This document shows, in pieces, positions 1 to 7,458 of a DNA stretch of 29,309 nt (positions within the stretch are counted from its first letter, which is position 1; every line of letters begins with the position of its first letter). The notes beneath the pieces were generated by a model. That model made no database searches, was not told the origin of the DNA, and saw nothing but the letters and a program-made list of their open reading frames with translations. A program made the position numbers and the translations under genes. The stretch is taken from NCBI GenBank assembly GCA_023417775.1, contig JAEZEJ010000071.1:1-29309 (forward strand). The letters run 5' to 3'. This DNA comes from Actinomycetes bacterium (GTDB lineage: Bacteria > Actinomycetota > Actinomycetes > Propionibacteriales > Nocardioidaceae).

Positions 1-41
1 CCCCCCCCCCCGGGGGCGCCCCCCGCCCGCCGGGCGGGCCC
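1..41 (-). terminator. A/T-free hairpin region downstream of the ThDP enzyme gene
   Basis: The first 41 bases contain no A or T. They open with 11 C residues and include the self-complementary GGGGGCGCCCCC and a CCCGCC/GGCGGG hairpin, about 20 bp beyond the stop of the leftward gene. This suits a strong hairpin terminator, but no U-tract is visible and the window edge cuts the context. Confidence 0.35.
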
Positions 42-61
42 ACGGATCTGGAGCGTCACCG

Positions 62-1732
62 TCAGACACCCATCGTGGCGCGGGGGTACTGCGCATTCAC
101 ATCGGTCATGACATTGACCAGATAGGGCACGCCGGAGGCGAAGGCACGGTCGATCGCCGGGCCGATCTCGCGCGGGTCGGTGACCATCTCGCCCCCGCCT
201 CCCAACGCCGTCACGACCTGGTCGTAGCGGGTCGCGGGGGCCAGATCGGCGGCGACGTCGTAGCCGTAGAGCATCTGCATGGGTGCCTTCTCCAGGCCCC
301 AGGCGGAGTTGTTGCCGACGATCATCACGACCGGGAGGTTGTGCCGCACGAGGGTGTCGACGTCGATGAGCGACATACCCGCGGCGCCGTCACCCAGCAG
401 CAGCACGATCTGACTGCTCGGGCGGGCGATCCGCGCCGCCATCGCCGCGCCGAGCCCCGCACCGAGGCAGCCATAGGGGCCAGGATCGAGCCAGCCGCCG
501 GGACGGCGCGGCTCGACGAATTTGCCGGCGAAGGACACGAAGTCGCCGCCATCGCCGATGACGACGGCGTCATCGGCCAGGCGGGGGAGCAGCTCACCGT
601 AGATGCGGGCGGGGTGGATCGGGTCGGCCTCGGCGCCCAGCAGGGCGCTGTCACGCTCGACCGCGGCCGCCACCGACTGCCGCAGCCGATCGGTCCAGGA
701 GCTCCAGTCTGGCCGGCCCGGCTGTGACCGGAGCGTCTCGAGCAGCGTGTCGAACACGGTGGTCAGATCGCCCGCGGCGGATGCTCCGAGCTCGGCGTGG
801 GTGGAGACCTGGCCGGGGGAGTCGGCCAGGTGCACGGTCGTGGCCGCCGGAGCTCCGTCCTTGCCCCCGAAGCGACCGAATCCGAGCCGGAAGTCCAGGG
901 GAGTGCCGGCGACGATCGCGAGATCACAGGTGCCGAGGGCCTGCGATCTCGCCTTGGTGACCAGCAGCGGATGCCCTCCCGGGACAATGCCGCGGCCCAT
1001 GCCGTTGGCGATCACGGGGATGCCCGAGTCCTCGACGAATCGCCGCGCGGCCTCGTCGGCGTGGTCGGACCAGACATCGGAGCCGAGGACGAGCACGGGG
1101 CGTTCGGCGCGGGCGAGCAACGTCGCGACCCGGGTGATGTCGTCCGGGTCGGGCCCGATGACGTTCCCCGCACCGCTCGTCGCGTGCTCGACCGGTCCAT
1201 GGGCGAAGAAGACGTCCATGGGCACGTCCACGAAGGTCGGGCCGCGATGCGAGGAGCGCGCCGCGACGAAGGCCTCGTCGATGGCGGGCGCGATCTCGGC
1301 CACCGAGCCGGCCGTACGGGCGGACTTGGTGACGGACTCGAGGATCGGTGGATGGTCGAGCTCCTGCAAGGTGCCGCTGCCCCAGGTGGCGGCGGGTGCG
1401 CGGCCGCCGACGACCACCAGGGGTGCACCGGCGAAGTGCGCCTGGGCGATGGGACTGACGCCGTTGGTGACCCCCGGGCCGGCCGTCAGTACCGCGAGGC
1501 CGGGGGTGCGGGTCAGCTTGCCGATCGCCTCGGCGGCGAACACGGCCGAGGGCTCGTGCCGGACGTCGATGATCGGCATCGGATCGTCGGTCGTCACGGC
1601 GGCGTCGTACATCGGGAAGACGTGGGCACCCGAGAGGGTGAACATCGTGGTCACGCCGTGGCCGCGTGCCACATCGAGGGCGTGGTGGCCGCCGTGGGGG
1701 CCGGAGGGCTCCGGCATCTCCTGATCCGTCAT
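62..1732 (-). CDS. ilvG: Acetolactate synthase-like ThDP-dependent enzyme (IlvG-type)
   Basis: A 556-residue ThDP enzyme of the acetohydroxyacid synthase/pyruvate oxidase superfamily. Such enzymes decarboxylate a 2-oxo acid and carboligate the product, here probably pyruvate to acetolactate for branched-chain amino acids. The N-terminal PYR domain carries the RHEPSAVFAAE segment with the likely catalytic Glu60, followed by TAGPGVTNG. The C-terminal PP domain has GDGAAGM followed about 27 residues on by GNNSAWG, the ThDP/Mg site. The overall sequence resembles mycobacterial IlvG (from memory), whose exact substrate is unsettled. No ilvN regulatory subunit lies nearby, so another ThDP carboligase activity is possible. 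The ATG overlaps the stop of a 36-codon leader ORF (ATGA), so translation is probably coupled to it. The nearest in-frame alternatives lie inside conserved sequence. Confidence 0.85.
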   Translation of the reverse strand: MTDQEMPEPSGPHGGHHALDVARGHGVTTMFTLSGAHVFPMYDAAVTTDDPMPIIDVRHEPSAVFAAEAIGKLTRTPGLAVLTAGPGVTNGVSPIAQAHFAGAPLVVVGGRAPAATWGSGTLQELDHPPILESVTKSARTAGSVAEIAPAIDEAFVAARSSHRGPTFVDVPMDVFFAHGPVEHATSGAGNVIGPDPDDITRVATLLARAERPVLVLGSDVWSDHADEAARRFVEDSGIPVIANGMGRGIVPGGHPLLVTKARSQALGTCDLAIVAGTPLDFRLGFGRFGGKDGAPAATTVHLADSPGQVSTHAELGASAAGDLTTVFDTLLETLRSQPGRPDWSSWTDRLRQSVAAAVERDSALLGAEADPIHPARIYGELLPRLADDAVVIGDGGDFVSFAGKFVEPRRPGGWLDPGPYGCLGAGLGAAMAARIARPSSQIVLLLGDGAAGMSLIDVDTLVRHNLPVVMIVGNNSAWGLEKAPMQMLYGYDVAADLAPATRYDQVVTALGGGGEMVTDPREIGPAIDRAFASGVPYLVNVMTDVNAQYPRATMGV

Positions 1733-1839
1733 GCCGCCACCGCCTCGGCCGAGAGGTGTTCCCGATATGTCGAGGGGAGCCGCCTCCGGTCGACGAGTGG
1801 GGAGCAGATCTCGGTCCTCGGTGCGCTGTGCTCGCTCAT
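1729..1839 (-). CDS. 36-residue leader ORF overlapping the ilvG-like start
   Basis: A short ORF beginning MSEHSAPRTEIC and ending SAEAVAA. Its TGA overlaps the ATG of the acetolactate-synthase-like gene as ATGA. A TAACCT -10 hexamer lies seven bases before its ATG with no Shine-Dalgarno, so it probably begins a leaderless transcript. It has one Cys and an Arg triplet (residues 18-20) but no run of Leu, Ile or Val, so classical branched-chain attenuation is not evident. It may serve to load ribosomes onto the downstream gene, or may encode a microprotein. I know no family for it. The real start of ilvG could not lie in this frame, so it is a separate ORF. Confidence 0.5.
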   Translation of the reverse strand: MSEHSAPRTEICSPLVDRRRLPSTYREHLSAEAVAA

Positions 1840-1846
1840 GTGACGT

Positions 1847-1852
1847 AGGTTA
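1847..1852 (-). promoter_or_regulatory. -10 hexamer TAACCT for the leader ORF/ilvG-like transcript
   Basis: TAACCT on the minus strand fits the actinobacterial TANNNT -10 and lies seven bases before the leader ATG. It is 18 bp from the divergent pdtaS -10, so each promoter's -35 zone falls on the other's -10. Confidence 0.5.
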
Positions 1853-1870
1853 CTGGCCGGTTGGGCGCAG

Positions 1871-1876
1871 TAGGCT
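1871..1876 (+). promoter_or_regulatory. -10 hexamer TAGGCT for pdtaS (leaderless)
   Basis: TAGGCT is followed by exactly six bases and then the GTG start of pdtaS. This spacing puts the transcription start at the G of GTG. No Shine-Dalgarno precedes the codon. Confidence 0.6.
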
Positions 1877-1882
1877 GGCGAC

Positions 1883-3280
1883 GTGCCGACGCTGGAGGAC
1901 ATCGCCGACTCGCAGAGCTCGCTCTCCGCCGCGGAGACCGCGCGGCTGCAGGCCCTCGTGGCGCGCTGGCAGATGATCGCCGACCTCGCCTTCTGCGACC
2001 TGGTGCTCTGGGTCGCCGATGTGGAGGGCAAAGGCTGGTGGGCGGCGGCGCAGATTCGTCCGGCCACGGGCCCCACCACGCTCCTGGAGGACATCGTCGG
2101 GTCCTTCGTGCCGCGCGAGGCGCCGCCCGCGGAGGAGCAGCTGCCCGATGGCGTCATGGTGCGGATCGAGACCATCCCGGTGCGCTACGACGGGCGGACC
2201 ATCGCGCTGCTCGGCCAGCGCCGGTATCGCGAGACCCACCGCTTCCCCGGCGCCCTCGAACAGTCCTATGCCCAGATCAGCGACGTGCTCCTGCAGATGG
2301 TCCGTGAGGGCCGTTTCCCGGTGCCGGGGGCGGAGGAGCTCGCCGACACGCTGCGCGTGGGCGATGGCCTCATCCGCGCCGATGCCTCCGGTCGGGTCGG
2401 CTTCGTCAGTCCCAATGCGATGTCGGCCTATCGCCGACTCGGGCTGCGCAGCGACCTGGTGGGCGCCGATCTCGTCGCGGTCACCAGCGGGCTGCTGCAG
2501 CACCGCCCGACGGATCGCGGCTTCGCCGCGCTGTTCGGGGATGCGGAGTCGGTGGCCGATGTGGAGGGCGTGGATGCCTCGCTGCGGATGCAGATCGTGC
2601 CGCTCATCTGCGGCGGGAGACGCGAGGGCTATCTGGTCCTCCTGCGCGATGTGACCGAGCTGCGCCTGCGCGAACGGGAGCTGGTCTCCAAGGAGGCCAC
2701 CATCCGTGAGATCCATCATCGGGTCAAGAACAATCTGCAGACCGTCGCGGCGCTGCTGCGGTTGCAGAGCCGCCGGGTCGTCGCCGACGAGGCGAAGGAC
2801 GCCTTGCGGGAGGCCGAACGCCGGGTCGGCTCCATCGCCCTGGTGCACGAGACGCTGAGTCAGTCCTTCGACGAGCTGGTGCCCTTCGACGATGTCGCGG
2901 ACACGCTGTTGCGGACCATCCCGGAGTTCGCCGATCAGGTCGAGGTCCGTGCCGAGCGGATCGGGAGCTTCGGTCTGGTGCCCGGCGATGTGGCCACATC
3001 GCTCGCGATGGTGCTCTCGGAGCTGCTGCAGAATGCCGTCGAGCACGCGTTCACCGAGGCGGAGGGAAGCGTGACGGTCGCGGCCAATCGGATCCGCGGA
3101 CGCCTGCGGCTGCGGGTGAGCGATGACGGACGCGGCTTCGCCGATGACTTCGATGCGGGCGCCAGCCTGGGCCTGTCGATCGCGAGCACCCTGGTCGAGA
3201 GCGAGCTGGGCGGATCACTGGCCTTCGAGCGCTCGCCCCTGGGTGGGGCGATGGTCACGATCAACGTCGATCTGGCCTGA
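1883..3280 (+). CDS. pdtaS: PdtaS-type sensor histidine kinase
   Basis: A 465-residue cytosolic histidine kinase of the HisKA_2 class, with no membrane segment. Residues about 1-145 form a GAF-like sensor domain (H_kinase_N) and about 150-260 a PAS domain (DGLIRADASGRVGFVSPNA). The phosphoacceptor motif REIHHRVKNNLQT includes His278/His279. The HATPase domain shows ELLQNAVEHAF (N box), DDGRGF (G1) and ASLGLSIASTLV (G2). In mycobacteria PdtaS pairs with PdtaR, an ANTAR antiterminator that acts on RNA; no pdtaR is in this window, so the partner is encoded elsewhere. Facing whiB1 across a shared terminator matches the mycobacterial pdtaS-whiB1 neighbourhood. The GTG start is set by the -10 hexamer six bases upstream. 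Confidence 0.9.
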   Translation: MPTLEDIADSQSSLSAAETARLQALVARWQMIADLAFCDLVLWVADVEGKGWWAAAQIRPATGPTTLLEDIVGSFVPREAPPAEEQLPDGVMVRIETIPVRYDGRTIALLGQRRYRETHRFPGALEQSYAQISDVLLQMVREGRFPVPGAEELADTLRVGDGLIRADASGRVGFVSPNAMSAYRRLGLRSDLVGADLVAVTSGLLQHRPTDRGFAALFGDAESVADVEGVDASLRMQIVPLICGGRREGYLVLLRDVTELRLRERELVSKEATIREIHHRVKNNLQTVAALLRLQSRRVVADEAKDALREAERRVGSIALVHETLSQSFDELVPFDDVADTLLRTIPEFADQVEVRAERIGSFGLVPGDVATSLAMVLSELLQNAVEHAFTEAEGSVTVAANRIRGRLRLRVSDDGRGFADDFDAGASLGLSIASTLVESELGGSLAFERSPLGGAMVTINVDLA

Positions 3281-3319
3281 TCCGCGTCATCGCGGGCCGC
3301 GGTGACCTCCACCACAGAA

Positions 3320-3351
3320 GAACCCCGGTGCCCATCAGGGCCCCGGGGTTC
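3320..3351. terminator. Bidirectional terminator between pdtaS and whiB1
   Basis: GAACCCCGG pairs perfectly with CCGGGGTTC across an inner GCCC-ATCA-GGGC hairpin with one mismatched pair. It lies between two converging genes, 39 bp after the pdtaS stop and 17 bp from the whiB1 stop, so it can serve both strands. No strong U-tract is seen. Confidence 0.75.
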
Positions 3352-3368
3352 GACATGCTAGCGTGAGA

Positions 3369-3620
3369 TCACGCAGTACGGATCCTGGCTCGTGCGTTAC
3401 GGCGCTTCAGTGCACGGCGCTCGTCTTCGCTCATGCCTCCCCACACTCCGTGGTCTTGACCGCTGTCGAGTGCCCACTGCAGGCACAGCTCGCGGACGTC
3501 ACAACGGCGGCAGACCACCTTGGCTTCTTCGATCTGCATGATCGCGGGGCCGGTGGTTCCGATGGGGAAGAAGAGCTCGGGATCCTCGTCGAGGCAGGCG
3601 GAACGGTGGCGCCAGTCCAT
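3369..3620 (-). CDS. whiB1: WhiB1/WblE-type iron-sulfur transcription regulator
   Basis: An 83-residue Wbl protein that holds a [4Fe-4S] cluster through Cys9, Cys37, Cys40 and Cys46 (C-x27-C-x2-C-x5-C). The GVWGG turn at residues 58-62 and a basic tail (RRALKRRNARARIR) contact DNA or sigma factor. The opening MDWRHRSACLDEDPELFFP and length match WhiB1 of mycobacteria (WblE in Streptomyces), which is essential in M. tuberculosis, binds the primary sigma factor, and reacts with NO. The start is fixed by GGAAGGAG seven bases upstream of the ATG. The roughly 250 bp upstream region is long for this window and has a possible CRP-like site, fitting a regulated promoter. Confidence 0.95.
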   Translation of the reverse strand: MDWRHRSACLDEDPELFFPIGTTGPAIMQIEEAKVVCRRCDVRELCLQWALDSGQDHGVWGGMSEDERRALKRRNARARIRTA

Positions 3621-3754
3621 GAGGACGCTCCTTCCCAAATTGGCAGCTGTCTGGATGAGAATGAGGCAGGCTCGCAGCATCGAACCCGGCGGCATTCGAG
3701 GTCTACTCTCGCAAGGTTTCGAATACATGACAAGAGTGATACGCCTGTGACAGG

Positions 3755-3770
3755 TGTCGGTTATCTCACA
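3755..3770 (-). promoter_or_regulatory. Possible CRP-like operator upstream of whiB1
   Basis: On the minus strand, TGTGA is followed by six bases and CGACA: one perfect and one 3/5 half-site of TGTGA-N6-TCACA, about 135 bp before the whiB1 start. Mycobacterial whiB1 is known to be controlled by CRP. A single imperfect site is weak evidence. Confidence 0.25.
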
Positions 3771-3854
3771 CGTGTTGCGGTGGCTCGCGGGCGGGTCCCG
3801 TTGTAAGTCCGTCGCGCCGGGTTCGCCGCCGGTCCCCGACTTCCGCACACGGCC

Positions 3855-3860
3855 TAAGCT
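3855..3860 (+). promoter_or_regulatory. -10 hexamer TAAGCT for the small membrane protein gene (leaderless)
   Basis: TAAGCT, six bases, then GTG. Same geometry as seven other genes in the window; no Shine-Dalgarno. Confidence 0.6.
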
Positions 3861-3866
3861 GATCGC

Positions 3867-4268
3867 GTGTCCGTCCCCGCTGAGACCACCGGCCCCCGGC
3901 TGCTCCTCGTCGCCGGGGGGATCGCGCTCCTTCAGGCCGCGGCGTTGCTCGCGCTGGCGGTCCTGGACCTCACCCATCTGGTCGCGGACCGTGCCAGCCT
4001 CGGCGTCGGCATCGCGGTGATGCTGCTCGTATTCGGCGGCGGTCTGGCGATCGCCGCGGTCGCGGTGATGCGCGGCCGGCACGGCGGGAGAGGGCCGGTC
4101 CTCGTGGCGCAGCTCATCTCCCTCGGACTGGCGTGGAATCTGCGCGATGCCGGCGAGGATGTCGTCCGTGGCGTGTCGCCGGTGCTGGCCCTCGCCGCGC
4201 TGATCGTCCTGGGATGCCTGTTCTCCGGGCCGGGCCGGAGGGCGATGAGCCGCGACGAGCCGGCCTGA
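3867..4268 (+). CDS. Small integral membrane protein, about four helices
   Basis: A 133-residue hydrophobic protein with about four predicted membrane segments: around residues 11-30 (LLLVAGGIALLQAAALLALA), 45-64 (GVGIAVMLLVFGGGLAIAAV), a weaker one at about 75-90, and one near 105-120 (VLALAALIVLGCLF). The R-GRHGGRG loop between helices 2 and 3 is basic and probably cytoplasmic. No catalytic motif is visible. A similar small membrane protein gene (Rv3217c) lies near whiB1 in M. tuberculosis, so this may be its positional counterpart, but I cannot verify sequence homology. Function unknown. The GTG start is chosen from the -10 hexamer six bases upstream. Confidence 0.7.
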   Translation: MSVPAETTGPRLLLVAGGIALLQAAALLALAVLDLTHLVADRASLGVGIAVMLLVFGGGLAIAAVAVMRGRHGGRGPVLVAQLISLGLAWNLRDAGEDVVRGVSPVLALAALIVLGCLFSGPGRRAMSRDEPA

Positions 4269-4381
4269 ACCCGTGTGAGAGACTGTCCGAGGCACACCCA
4301 GCCCTTTGCGGACCTCCCGCTTCTCGGCCGCCTGACCGGTGACCTCTCCACGTTCCCGCCTCGTGTTAGAAGGACGCCCCC

Positions 4382-5593
4382 ATGGTTGCCTACGACCTCT
4401 CAGCCTCCCCGGATATCGACATGACCCTTCCCGACGAGACCGATCCGGTCTTCGCCCTTCATCGCCAAGGCAAGATGGCGATCGACTCCACCGTCCAGCT
4501 GCGTGACGCCGATGATCTCTCGCTGGCGTACACGCCGGGCGTCGCCCGCGTCTGCGAGGCGATCGCCGCGGATCCGGAGCTGGCACATGAGTACACCTGG
4601 GTCTCCAATACGGTGGCCGTGGTCACCGACGGGACCGCCGTGCTGGGCCTCGGCGATATCGGCGCCCCGGCCTCGATGCCGGTCATGGAGGGCAAGGCGG
4701 TGCTGTTCAAGCAGTTCGGCGGCGTCGATGCGATCCCGATCGCCCTGGACACGACCGATGTCGACGAGATCGTCGATACCGTGGCCCGGCTCGCTCCGTC
4801 CTTCGGCGGCATCAACCTCGAGGACATCTCCGCGCCGCGCTGTTTCGAGGTCGAGCGCCGGCTCATCGAGCGGCTCGACATCCCGGTCTTCCACGACGAC
4901 CAGCACGGGACGGCCGTGGTGACGCTCGCCGCGCTCATCAACGCGGCGCGGCTGACCGATCGCGAGCTCGACGAGCTGAAGGTGGTCATCTCCGGTGCGG
5001 GAGCCGCGGGTGTCGCGATCGCCAAGATCCTGCGCGCCGCCGGCGTCCGCAAGATCAGCGTGGTCGATCGTTCCGGTGTGCTCGTCCCCGAGCGCGAGGA
5101 CCTCACGGAGATCAAGCGCTGGCTCGCGGACTTCTGCGCACCGTGGGCGTCTCCGGGCTCGATCGACGACGCGCTGGTGGACGCGGACGTCTTCGTCGGC
5201 GTCTCCGGCGGCACCGTGCCCGAGGAGGCCGTGGCGCAGATGGCGCCCAATGCGATCGTCTTCGCGATGGCCAATCCGCATCCGGAGGTCCACCCGGATG
5301 TGGCGCGCCGGCACGCCCGCGTGGTGGCCACGGGGCGATCGGACTTCCCCAATCAGATCAACAATGTGCTCGTCTTCCCCGGGATCTTCCGCGGGGCCCT
5401 GGACGTGCGCGCCACGGAGATCTCCGAGAGCATGAAGCTCGCGGCGGCGACGGCGCTGGCCGATCTCGTCGGTGAGGATCTGCGCGAGGACTACGTCATC
5501 CCGTCGCCCTTCGACCCGCGGGTGGCGCAGGTCGTCGCGCGGGCCGTGACCGACACGGCACGTCGCGACGGTCTCGCTCGCCGCCCGTACTGA
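4382..5593 (+). CDS. Malic enzyme (oxaloacetate-decarboxylating malate dehydrogenase)
   Basis: A 403-residue malic enzyme that converts malate to pyruvate and CO2 with reduction of NAD or NADP, linking the TCA cycle to pyruvate. The N-terminal malic domain has the catalytic Tyr50 (SLAYTPGVA) and Lys105 (MEGKAVLFK), VTDGTAVLGLGDIGA, and the metal/substrate motif VFHDDQHGTAVV. A Rossmann domain follows with VVISGAGAAGVAIAKIL (about 200-216). It is the short bacterial form, without the C-terminal phosphotransacetylase-like domain of MaeB. Coenzyme preference cannot be read with confidence. GAAGGA lies eight bases before the ATG. The next gene follows after 23 bp in the same direction, so the two may be co-transcribed. 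Confidence 0.93.
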   Translation: MVAYDLSASPDIDMTLPDETDPVFALHRQGKMAIDSTVQLRDADDLSLAYTPGVARVCEAIAADPELAHEYTWVSNTVAVVTDGTAVLGLGDIGAPASMPVMEGKAVLFKQFGGVDAIPIALDTTDVDEIVDTVARLAPSFGGINLEDISAPRCFEVERRLIERLDIPVFHDDQHGTAVVTLAALINAARLTDRELDELKVVISGAGAAGVAIAKILRAAGVRKISVVDRSGVLVPEREDLTEIKRWLADFCAPWASPGSIDDALVDADVFVGVSGGTVPEEAVAQMAPNAIVFAMANPHPEVHPDVARRHARVVATGRSDFPNQINNVLVFPGIFRGALDVRATEISESMKLAAATALADLVGEDLREDYVIPSPFDPRVAQVVARAVTDTARRDGLARRPY

Positions 5594-5616
5594 CCCGTCG
5601 ACCGATCAGGAGAAGC

Positions 5617-6585
5617 ATGTTCGCCGTCTACGCCGGATCCATCAACCCCGACAACCCGCTCGATGGTCTCGTGATCGGTGATCGTCCCGATCCCGAGGTT
5701 CCCGACGGCTGGACGACCGTGACCGTCAAAGCCGCCTCGATCAACCACCACGATGTGTGGAGCCTGCGAGGCGTGGGCCTGCGCGAGGAGTCCCTGCCGA
5801 TGATCCTCGGCTGCGACGCCGCGGGCTTCGATGAGGACGGCAACGAGGTCATCGTGCACGCGGTCATCTCCGATCCATCGTGGCGCGATGATGAGACCCT
5901 TGACCCGCGGCGGTCGCTGCTGTCCGAGAAGTACCAGGGGACCTTCGCCGAGCGGGTGGCCGTGCCGCGGCGCAATGTCGTGCCGAAGCCGGCCGGTCTG
6001 TCGATGGCCGAGGCCGCGTGCCTGCCGACCGCCTGGCTGACCGCCTATCGGATGCTGTTCACGCAGTCGGACCTGCGCCCCGGAGATGCGGTGCTGGTCC
6101 AGGGCGCGGGCGGTGGGGTGGCGACCGCGGCCATCGCCCTCGGCCGTGCCGCCGGATTCCGGGTCTTCGCCACGAGCCGCGATGCCGACAAGCGTGAGCG
6201 TGCGATCGAGCTCGGTGCCCATGAGGCCTTCGAGTCGGGCGCTCGTCTGCCGCGGAAGGTGGACGCCGTCATCGAGACGGTCGGTGCCGCGACCTGGTCG
6301 CATTCCATCAAGTCGATGCGCCCCGGCGGCACGATCGTCATCGCCGGCGCCACCTCGGGTGATGCCCCCAAGGCGGCCGAGCTCACGAGGATCTTCTTCC
6401 AGCAGATGCGTGTCCACGGCTCCACGATGGGCACGCGCGACGAGCTCGCGCGGCTCGCGGAGTTCCTCGATGTCACGGGCGTTCGTCCCGTCATCGAGGC
6501 GGAGATCGCGATGGAGGACGCCGCTCAGGGCCTGCAGAAGGTGATCGACGGCGATCTCTTCGGCAAGATCGTCCTCACCCGCTGA
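5617..6585 (+). CDS. Quinone oxidoreductase-like medium-chain dehydrogenase
   Basis: A 322-residue protein of the MDR (zinc-type alcohol dehydrogenase/quinone oxidoreductase) superfamily. The N-terminal GroES-like fold includes NHHDVWSLRGVG and LGCDAAGF. The nucleotide-binding domain has VQGAGGGVATAAIALGRAAGFRVFATS and a later GGTIVIAGATSG. The canonical Cys/His zinc ligands are absent, so it is probably a zinc-free NADPH-dependent enone or quinone reductase; the substrate is unknown. The ATG is preceded by AGGAG at a good distance. It follows the malic enzyme by 23 bp. A supply of reduced cofactor from malic enzyme would fit, but that is inference. Confidence 0.85.
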   Translation: MFAVYAGSINPDNPLDGLVIGDRPDPEVPDGWTTVTVKAASINHHDVWSLRGVGLREESLPMILGCDAAGFDEDGNEVIVHAVISDPSWRDDETLDPRRSLLSEKYQGTFAERVAVPRRNVVPKPAGLSMAEAACLPTAWLTAYRMLFTQSDLRPGDAVLVQGAGGGVATAAIALGRAAGFRVFATSRDADKRERAIELGAHEAFESGARLPRKVDAVIETVGAATWSHSIKSMRPGGTIVIAGATSGDAPKAAELTRIFFQQMRVHGSTMGTRDELARLAEFLDVTGVRPVIEAEIAMEDAAQGLQKVIDGDLFGKIVLTR

Positions 6586-6658
6586 CGAGGCGCGCTGATA
6601 TCGGCCCCGGCTCCTGATTCGCGCGCGCGATCGCGTCCCTGGCTGGGATTCCGGGTAG

Positions 6659-6671
6659 GCGTGAGTCACGC
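6659..6671. other. 13-bp palindrome in a convergent intergenic region
   Basis: GCGTGA-G-TCACGC lies in the 165-bp gap between two converging genes. It could be a weak terminator hairpin or a protein site. Nothing else recognisable is in this gap. Confidence 0.2.
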
Positions 6672-6750
6672 ACCTGTCCGGACCGCCGAGAGGTGTGCAG
6701 CGCACCGTTGCGGCCGATGAGGGGCGTCTAAGGCGCCGCCGCGGGCGGGC

Positions 6751-7359
6751 TCAGCCGAGGGCGGCGCGGACGCAGGCAGCCGCGAGGGCCGGAAGCTTCT
6801 CGGCGTCGACGAGTTTCGACAGACGGTCGGGGTCATCGGGCAGCCCGGACTCGCGGGCGCCCTCCAGCACCTTCTGGTCCATCGACGGCACCAGCTCGGG
6901 CCAGACCCCTTGGGCCTCGCGGCAGAAGATCGCCGCGCCGGTCGGCCCGATGCCCGGGAACTCCTGAAGACGCCGCCCGATGTCCTCGGCGCCGGCCGAG
7001 GCCTCCCGCAGCCGGCGGAGGTCTCCGCGATAGCGCTCCAGCAGCAGCTGTGCGCCGTCGCCGAGCTGTGTGGTCGTGCGCTCGTCATAGCGGCGGTAGT
7101 GGCCGCGGCCGAGGGCGTCGACGCGTTGCTGCCAGCTCGCCTCGGACATCCGGCGCGGTGTCCGGAGCCCCGCCTTGCTGAGCTCCCGCGCGGCCGCGAC
7201 GGCGATCTCGCTGCCGATACGCGCCGAGAGCAGGGTCGAGAGGACGAGCAGCCGGTACAGGGGCGAGGGCTTGTCGCGCAGGGTGATGCCGGCCTGCGCG
7301 GCGAAGGTCCGACCGTCGCGCTCGATGAGGGAGCGCGCGATCTCGCGGTGCGTGCTCAT
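6751..7359 (-). CDS. HhH-GPD (endonuclease III-like) DNA glycosylase-fold protein
   Basis: A 202-residue all-helical protein of the HhH-GPD base-excision-repair superfamily. The helix-hairpin-helix is LQEFPGIGPTGAAIFC (131-146), and the conserved acidic residue of the family aligns with Asp161 (VPSMDQKVLEGA). The Lys that bifunctional EndoIII carries in this loop (GRKTA) is replaced by Thr/Gly, and there is no C-terminal four-Cys iron-sulfur motif. It would therefore be a monofunctional glycosylase or a non-canonical relative, and the substrate base is unknown. It is probably cytosolic and monocistronic. The ATG lies six bases after a TAGGGT -10, a leaderless start. The large palindrome at 7384-7446 lies just upstream of this promoter. 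Confidence 0.75.
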   Translation of the reverse strand: MSTHREIARSLIERDGRTFAAQAGITLRDKPSPLYRLLVLSTLLSARIGSEIAVAAARELSKAGLRTPRRMSEASWQQRVDALGRGHYRRYDERTTTQLGDGAQLLLERYRGDLRRLREASAGAEDIGRRLQEFPGIGPTGAAIFCREAQGVWPELVPSMDQKVLEGARESGLPDDPDRLSKLVDAEKLPALAAACVRAALG

Positions 7360-7365
7360 GGGTCG

Positions 7366-7371
7366 ACCCTA
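7366..7371 (-). promoter_or_regulatory. -10 hexamer TAGGGT for the glycosylase-like gene (leaderless)
   Basis: TAGGGT on the minus strand, six bases, then ATG at 7359. Its -35 zone would fall inside the palindrome at 7384-7446. Confidence 0.55.
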
Positions 7372-7383
7372 CGCCGGGTCTGA

Positions 7384-7446
7384 CGACTTTTGCCGGGTTC
7401 TAGCCCTCCCAGCCGCGTGGAAAGGGCCAGAACCCGGCAAAAGTCG
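7384..7446. repeat. Large intergenic palindrome (type shared with 21705-21765)
   Basis: An 18-bp perfect arm (7384-7401, opening CGACTTTTGCCGGG) pairs with 7429-7446. One mismatch follows, then GCCCT/AGGGC (7403-7407 with 7423-7427), around a 15-base loop. It sits between the end of the kgd operon and the promoter of the next gene on the same strand. It could end transcription as a very long stem, but no U-tract follows on either strand. The second palindrome in the window has the same 24-base arm length, 15-base loop and opening CGACTTT. Confidence 0.8.
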
Positions 7447-7458
7447 GGCCCTCACCGG

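Noticed and set aside
1850..3046. A 398-codon minus-strand ORF opposite pdtaS
   Set aside because: Overlaps a complete histidine kinase; no recognisable domain.
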